Below, in pieces: positions 5,919-9,057 of a stretch of 9,057 nucleotides of DNA (within the stretch, counting starts at the first letter, position 1; the number at the start of each line of letters is the position of its first letter). Origin of the DNA: Streptomyces virginiae (GTDB lineage: Bacteria > Actinomycetota > Actinomycetes > Streptomycetales > Streptomycetaceae); contig NZ_JOAK01000062.1 of assembly GCF_000720455.1 (NCBI RefSeq), positions 1-9,057 on the forward strand, read 5' to 3'. Under the pieces are notes generated by a model, which saw only the letters and a program-made list of their open reading frames with translations, had not been told where the DNA came from and made no database searches. A program made the translations under genes and the position numbers.

Positions 5919-5944
5919 CCAGGGGAGCATCGAGGTGCTCCTGG
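5919..5944 (+). promoter_or_regulatory. Hairpin just upstream of istA
   Basis: GGAGCA (5924-5929) pairs with TGCTCC (5936-5941) around a TCGAGG loop, extended by CCA (5919-5921) with TGG (5942-5944) across a GG bulge. It ends 15 bases before the istA GTG. It could terminate transcription reading in from outside, or limit istA translation, both known strategies by which insertion sequences restrain transposase; the role here is inferred. Confidence 0.4.
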
Positions 5945-5959
5945 TGAAAGGGCCTGGTC

Positions 5960-7582
5960 GTGCCGCAGATGTCGAAGGTCGAGCTGTACGCGGCGATCCG
6001 TCGGGACCACCGCGGCGGCATGAAGATCCGGGAGATCGAGCGCAAGTACAACGTGTCCTGGCGGACGGTCCGCAAGGCCGTGGACTCGGTCTGGCCGGAG
6101 CCGCGGAAGCAGCTGCCGCCGAGGCCGACCGCGTTGGACCCCTACAAGCCGGTGATCGACGGGATGCTTCAGGCGGACCTGGACGCGCCGCGCAAACAGC
6201 GGCACACGATCACGCGGATCTTCCACCGCCTGGTCGAGGAACACGCTGCGGACGTCTCCTACCAAATGGTCCGGCGCTACGTCTCGGACCGGAAGCCACA
6301 GATCCTCGTCGAGTCGGGGAAGGCCCCGGTCGAAGCGTTCATCCCGCAGACCCACCAGCCCGGTATGGAGGCCGAGGTCGACTTCGGCGACGTCACGATC
6401 CGGCTCGCCGGCGAGCTTGTGACCTGCTATTTGTTCTCCTTCCGCCTGTCCTACTCAGGCAAGGCCGTCCATCGCGTCTTCGCGTCTTGTGGGCAGGAAG
6501 CCTTCTTCGAAGGGCATGTGCACGCCCTTCGGACCCTGGGCGGGGTCCCGCGAAGCAAGGTCCGTTACGACAACCTGAAGGCCGCCGTCGCCCAAGTGCT
6601 GGGGCTGAGCCGGGCCAGGGTGGAGGCCGACCGGTGGATCGCCTTCAGGTCGCACTTCGGGATCGAGAGCTTCTACTGCCGACCCGGCATCGAGGGCGCC
6701 CACGAGAAGGGCGGAGTGGAAGGCCAGATCGGCTACTTCCGCCGCAACCACTTCACCCCGGTGCCCGAGGTCGACTCGCTGGCCGAGCTGAACGAACTCG
6801 TCGATCAGTGGGATCTTCACGACGGACGGCGCCGGATCGGTTCGCGGCCGCGGACCATCGACGAGTACTTCCAGGTCGAGCGGCCGCTGCTGATGCCGCT
6901 GCCGGAAGAGTCCTTCGAGACGGGACGGCTCTTCACTCCGAGGGTCGACCGCTACAGCCAGATCGCGGTCCGCACGAACCGCTACTCGGTGCCGGTCCGG
7001 CTGATCGGCAAACGGGTCCGGGTCGTGCTGCACGCCTCTCACCTGGTGGTTTACGACAGGAACGTAGAAGTGGCCCGGCACGAGCGTCTGATCGCTAAGG
7101 GCGGCTGCCGCCTGGATCTGGACCACTACCTGGAGGCCCTGATCCGCAAGCCAGGTGCCTTCCCCGGCGCCACCGCGCTCGAACAGGCCCGCTCGGCGGG
7201 CAAGTTCACCCCGGTCCATGACGCCTGGTGGGCCGCAGCGGTCAAGGCCCACGGAGACACAGCCGGGACGAGAGCGCTGATCGAGGTGCTGCTGCTGGCC
7301 CGCCACCTCGCGCACGAGCACCTGGTCGCCGGACTCGCGATGGCCCTGCGGGCAGGGGCCCTGACCGCGGACGCGGTCGCGCTGGAAGCCCGCAAAATCG
7401 CCCAGGCCGAGGACGAGCCAGCCGGAACCCCGGGCGCGGCCACCGTGACGTTTCTGCACGAGTGGCGGCTCGCGCATCTTCCCCCGGACACCAGGCCTCT
7501 GCCCTCGGTGACCCACTACGACCAACTGCTCCGACGCCGTCGCGCCAGCGCCGGCGAACAACGCGAGGGAGAAGCACAGTGA
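5960..7582 (+). CDS. istA: IS21-family transposase IstA
   Basis: IstA is the DDE recombinase that cuts and joins the element ends. The 540-aa product is read from GTG 5960, with AAAGGG seven bases upstream; ATG 5969 is an alternative three codons later. An N-terminal helix-turn-helix lies at ~21-41 (MKIREIERKYNVSWRTVRKA), followed by a second DNA-binding region to ~115. The retroviral-integrase-like core spans ~125-265 with the catalytic triad D141 (AEVDFGD), D204 (RYDNLK) and E254 (EKGGVEGQIGYFRRN). A C-terminal beta-barrel domain of Mu-transposase type lies at ~328-376 (RVDRYSQIAVRTNRYSVPV), and the helical tail is that of the IS21 family. Length is typical, with no frameshift or internal stop. 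The stop TGA overlaps the istB start. Expression may be restrained by the hairpin upstream. Confidence 0.95.
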   Translation: MPQMSKVELYAAIRRDHRGGMKIREIERKYNVSWRTVRKAVDSVWPEPRKQLPPRPTALDPYKPVIDGMLQADLDAPRKQRHTITRIFHRLVEEHAADVSYQMVRRYVSDRKPQILVESGKAPVEAFIPQTHQPGMEAEVDFGDVTIRLAGELVTCYLFSFRLSYSGKAVHRVFASCGQEAFFEGHVHALRTLGGVPRSKVRYDNLKAAVAQVLGLSRARVEADRWIAFRSHFGIESFYCRPGIEGAHEKGGVEGQIGYFRRNHFTPVPEVDSLAELNELVDQWDLHDGRRRIGSRPRTIDEYFQVERPLLMPLPEESFETGRLFTPRVDRYSQIAVRTNRYSVPVRLIGKRVRVVLHASHLVVYDRNVEVARHERLIAKGGCRLDLDHYLEALIRKPGAFPGATALEQARSAGKFTPVHDAWWAAAVKAHGDTAGTRALIEVLLLARHLAHEHLVAGLAMALRAGALTADAVALEARKIAQAEDEPAGTPGAATVTFLHEWRLAHLPPDTRPLPSVTHYDQLLRRRRASAGEQREGEAQ

Positions 7583-8370
7583 CCCTGCCCCGCCAGCGAG
7601 GACTGACCGAGCAGGCCGCCACCACGGCCATCGACACCGCCTGCCGCCTGCTGCGGCTCCCCTCGATCAGAAACGAGTTTGCCGACATCGCCGACCGGGC
7701 GCTGAAGGACCAGATGACCTACCGCGGGTTCCTCGCCGAACTGCTGATGGCCGAGTGCGACGACCGGTCCCGGCGCCGTTCGGAACGGCGGATCAAGGCA
7801 GCCGGCTTCCCCCGGGACAAGTCCCTGCGGACTTTCGACTTCGACGCGAACCCGAACATCGACGCCGCCACCATCCACACCCTCGCCAGCTGCGAATGGA
7901 TCAAGAAGAGCCAGCCCCTCTGCCTGATCGGCGACTCCGGAACCGGCAAGTCGCACATGCTGATCGCGCTGGGAACCGAGGCGGCGATGGCCGGCTACCG
8001 GGTCAAGTACGTGCTCGCGACGAAGCTGGTCAACGAGCTCGTCGAGGCCGCCGACGAGAAGCAACTCTCCAAGACGATCGCCCGCTACGGCCGGGTTGAT
8101 CTTTTGTGCATCGATGAACTCGGCTACATGGAACTCGACCGCCGCGGCGCCGAACTCCTCTTCCAGGTCCTGACCGAACGCGAGGAAAAGAACAGCGTCG
8201 CCATCGCCTCCAACGAGTCGTTCGGCGGCTGGACCAAGACGTTCACCGACCCCCGCCTCTGCGCTGCCATCGTCGACCGCCTCACCTTCAACGGCACCAT
8301 CATCGAGACCGGAACCGACTCCTACCGCCTCGCCAGCACCCGCGCCCGAGCCGACGCCGCGGCCAGCTAG
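7579..8370 (+). CDS. istB: IS21-family helper ATPase IstB
   Basis: IstB is the AAA+ ATPase (DnaC-like) that assembles on target DNA and activates IstA. The 263-aa product starts at GTG 7579, whose GTGA overlaps the istA stop (7580-7582); GGGAGAAG lies just upstream, so coupled translation is likely. Walker A is GDSGTGKS (118-125), Walker B is LLCIDELGYM (175-184) and a sensor-like IASNESFGGW lies at 209-218. The C-terminal DRLTFNGTIIETGTDSYR contains the conserved Arg of the arginine-finger/sensor region. The family's usual I-T-[ST]-N-x-x-[FY] is I-A-S-N-E-S-F here, a mild variation. Length is normal and the frame is intact to TAG 8368-8370. A long inverted repeat 13 bases after the stop probably terminates the istAB mRNA. 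Confidence 0.95.
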   Translation: MTLPRQRGLTEQAATTAIDTACRLLRLPSIRNEFADIADRALKDQMTYRGFLAELLMAECDDRSRRRSERRIKAAGFPRDKSLRTFDFDANPNIDAATIHTLASCEWIKKSQPLCLIGDSGTGKSHMLIALGTEAAMAGYRVKYVLATKLVNELVEAADEKQLSKTIARYGRVDLLCIDELGYMELDRRGAELLFQVLTEREEKNSVAIASNESFGGWTKTFTDPRLCAAIVDRLTFNGTIIETGTDSYRLASTRARADAAAS

Positions 8371-8383
8371 GTTCCGCTGGGAG

Positions 8384-8423
8384 CGTCGGCCACTTCTCCA
8401 GTCTCAGGGCGAGCTGGCCGACG
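8384..8423. terminator. Shared terminator hairpin between istB and the S1-domain gene
   Basis: CGTCGGCCA (8384-8392) and TGGCCGACG (8415-8423) are perfect 9-base complements with a 22-base spacer. The istB stop is 13 bases upstream and the S1-gene stop codon (8404-8406, minus strand) lies in the loop, so the right arm is inside the last S1 codons. A bidirectional terminator for the two convergent genes is the simplest reading. Confidence 0.6.
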
Positions 8424-8817
8424 ACCCATCGGAGCGAAGCAGGGCCCGCAACTCGTCGGGAGTGACAGGCCCCGGGTCACGAACGGGCTGGCCGACGTCG
8501 GCAGGCCAACTGGGACGGAAGCGTTCGACGAAGTCTGTGAAGTCGCTCCGCAGATACCGAGAGTCGGACGGCTTCAGCCGGATCTGCTGGCGGCTGTCTG
8601 CCCACCAGATCTCGAAATCGGCAACCGTGCCCTCCGCTGGCCAGTCTTCGCCCTCGCTCGGCAGCAGCAGAACGTCGACAAAACCTCCGACGCTCAGGCC
8701 GATGTCCACGAAGATCCCGATCGCACCGGGTCGGGGAACCTTCACCACGGTGCCCTCGAAGACCTGCCCGAAGCGCAGGTCCCTTCGAATCCGAGCCCAC
8801 TCGACATCTGTCACCAC
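8404..8817 (-). CDS. S1 RNA-binding-domain protein, passenger inside the IS21 element
   Basis: The 137-aa product starts at GTG 8817 (GTG 8814 is an equal alternative); no clear Shine-Dalgarno is visible, so it may be leaderless or weakly translated. Residues ~17-83 resemble an S1/OB-fold: GQVFEGTVVKVPRPGAIGIF, then VDIGLSVGGFVDVLLL and a final strand FEIWWADSRQQIRLKP. S1 domains bind RNA; actinomycetes have small free-standing S1 proteins of this kind with unknown targets. The tail (~84-137) is helical and then Ser/Pro-rich, with no membrane segment. The frame is intact. It is antisense to istAB and converges on istB, yet lies within the element boundaries 5815-8958, so it appears to be cargo. 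It is not known to take part in IS21 transposition. Domain call good; its role in the element is unknown. Confidence 0.75.
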   Translation of the reverse strand: MVTDVEWARIRRDLRFGQVFEGTVVKVPRPGAIGIFVDIGLSVGGFVDVLLLPSEGEDWPAEGTVADFEIWWADSRQQIRLKPSDSRYLRSDFTDFVERFRPSWPADVGQPVRDPGPVTPDELRALLRSDGSSASSP

Positions 8818-8867
8818 GAACAGATCATCGCACCATCGTCCGTCTGCCTCAGCGGCACGTCACCGCC

Positions 8868-8958
8868 GTCATTTCTCGTGAGCATCCGTGAGCCGGCTGA
8901 TGACCAACCGCTGCCGAAACTCATCGACAAACGCTGCTGCTTAACGCGAACAAAGCCA
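8868..8958 (-). repeat. Right-end terminal repeats of the IS21 element
   Basis: Read on the minus strand inward from 8958: TGGCTTTGTTCGCG (terminal repeat, 8945-8958), TGTCGATGAGTTTCGGC (8913-8929), GGCTCACGGATG (8884-8895) and GATGCTCACGAGAAATGAC (8868-8886). The last matches left repeat R3 (GATGTTCACGAGTTTTGA) at 14 of 18 positions. These inverted copies support 8958 as the true right end, and so the inclusion of the S1 gene. Confidence 0.6.
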
Positions 8959-8964
8959 CTGGGG
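8959..8964. repeat. Target-site duplication CTGGGG, right copy
   Basis: Identical to 5809-5814 and directly adjacent to the element's CA-3' end. With one copy removed, the flanks rejoin as ...GCGGTTCTGGGG-GTTTGGTGCGG..., continuous with the ISL3 transposase 5' region. Confidence 0.65.
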
Positions 8965-8969
8965 GTTTG

Positions 8970-9057
8970 GTGCGGTTGTTTCCGTATCTGTCGGGTGTGG
9001 TGGTGGAGTCGATCTCACGGGACGCGGGTGTGGTCACGTTTCGTACGCGAGCCCGGG
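8970..9057 (+). CDS. ISL3-family transposase, N-terminus only (runs off window)
   Basis: The last 88 bases read VRLFPYLSGVVVESISRDAG followed by VVTFRTRAR. This matches the start of ISL3-family (IS204/IS1001/IS1096/IS1165-type) transposases, [LM]-x-x-[LV]-F-P-[HY]-L-[SA]-G-[VL]-x-[VI], where a zinc-binding C-x-x-C domain and later a DDE domain follow; both would lie beyond 9057. GTG 8970 follows a GGGGG run by four bases. The frame is also open further upstream, and in the reconstructed pre-insertion sequence it reaches another GTG on the left side of the IS21 element, so the insertion lies either just upstream of the coding region or within its first few codons. Its native promoter would then be separated from it by 3.1 kb. 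Confidence 0.65.
   Translation, partial: MRLFPYLSGVVVESISRDAGVVTFRTRAR

Larger units (their letters stand above)
5815..8958 (+). mobile_element. IS21-family element carrying istA, istB and an S1-domain passenger gene
   Basis: The element is 3144 bases with 5'-TG...CA-3' ends. The terminal inverted repeat is TGGCTTTATTCACG (5815-5828) against CGCGAACAAAGCCA (8945-8958), 12 of 14 bases matching. Further copies of a TTCACG-type repeat follow inside both ends, the hallmark of IS21 (transposase-binding multiple terminal repeats). A 6-bp duplication CTGGGG flanks it. It holds istA and istB in one operon, then, in reverse orientation, an S1-domain gene not normally part of IS21. The usual IS21 length is about 2.0-2.6 kb, so the extra ~0.6 kb corresponds to the passenger and its flanks. 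Both transposition genes look intact, so the element may be active. No good right end is visible directly after istB. Confidence 0.75.

Noticed and set aside
6455..7561. A 368-codon open frame on the minus strand opposite istA.
   Set aside because: It is an antisense shadow of istA, which has a full catalytic triad and family-wide similarity; the reverse product resembles nothing.
8371..8403. IS21 right end immediately after istB, leaving the S1 gene outside the element.
   Set aside because: No sequence here matches the left terminal repeats, whereas 8868-8958 has inverted copies and a matching flanking duplication.
8467..8485. GTGAC...GTCAC inverted repeat near 8464-8482 as a possible IS21 end.
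   Set aside because: It lies within intact S1 coding sequence and does not share the TTCACG core or a flanking duplication.
1..9057. CRISPR arrays, tRNA or rRNA genes, prophage modules or a defence operon.
   Set aside because: No regularly spaced repeats, cloverleaf-like sequences, rRNA segments or phage structural motifs were seen on either strand.

Overview
The window is very GC-rich, with G/C-dominated third codon positions, frequent GTG starts and a set of actinomycete families (MerR-type HTH, SPW-repeat membrane protein, Ku of the actinomycete type, a variant-repeat protein). It fits a Streptomyces-like actinomycete. The mix of intact genes, gene fragments and insertion sequences suggests an accessory or degrading region, for example a chromosome arm; that placement is inference.

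Left part (1-2360): the 3' end of a MerR-family regulator (2-292, +) is followed by gene debris. This includes a possible EF-hand-bearing remnant (527-970, +), a both-ends-truncated Ku DNA-repair protein (955-1234, -), a 37-codon mini-gene with a clear ribosome binding site (1331-1444, -) and a hypothetical gene interrupted by one in-frame amber codon (1542-2099, -). Middle part (2361-5735): a 499-aa helical-repeat protein (2361-3860, -), a 100-aa protein ending in one bulb-lectin motif (4344-4646, +) followed by strong hairpins, a 158-aa SPW-repeat membrane protein (4906-5382, +), and the last ~57 codons of an alpha/beta hydrolase (5562-5735, +).

Right part (5747-9057) is a nest of mobile elements. 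An ISL3-family insertion sequence appears to start near 5747, and its transposase N-terminus appears at 8970-9057, running off the window. Between its left end and its transposase lies a complete IS21-family element, 5815-8958, with istA and istB. The ends of the IS21 element can be read directly: 5'-TG...CA-3', an imperfect inverted repeat (TGGCTTTATTCACG / TGGCTTTGTTCGCG), internal TTCACG-type repeats near both ends, and a flanking 6-bp duplication CTGGGG. These boundaries make the element about 3.1 kb and place a third gene, an S1 RNA-binding-domain protein (8404-8817, antisense to istAB), inside it. An IS21-family element with an S1-domain passenger gene, inserted into the 5' region of an ISL3-family element, is the most unusual feature of the window.

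How they work together: istA and istB overlap by 4 bases and are probably translationally coupled as transposase and AAA+ helper ATPase. The S1 gene converges on istB across a shared hairpin. The remaining genes look independent. The minus-strand genes from 3860 down to about 955 share one direction, but the gaps and decay argue against a functioning operon.
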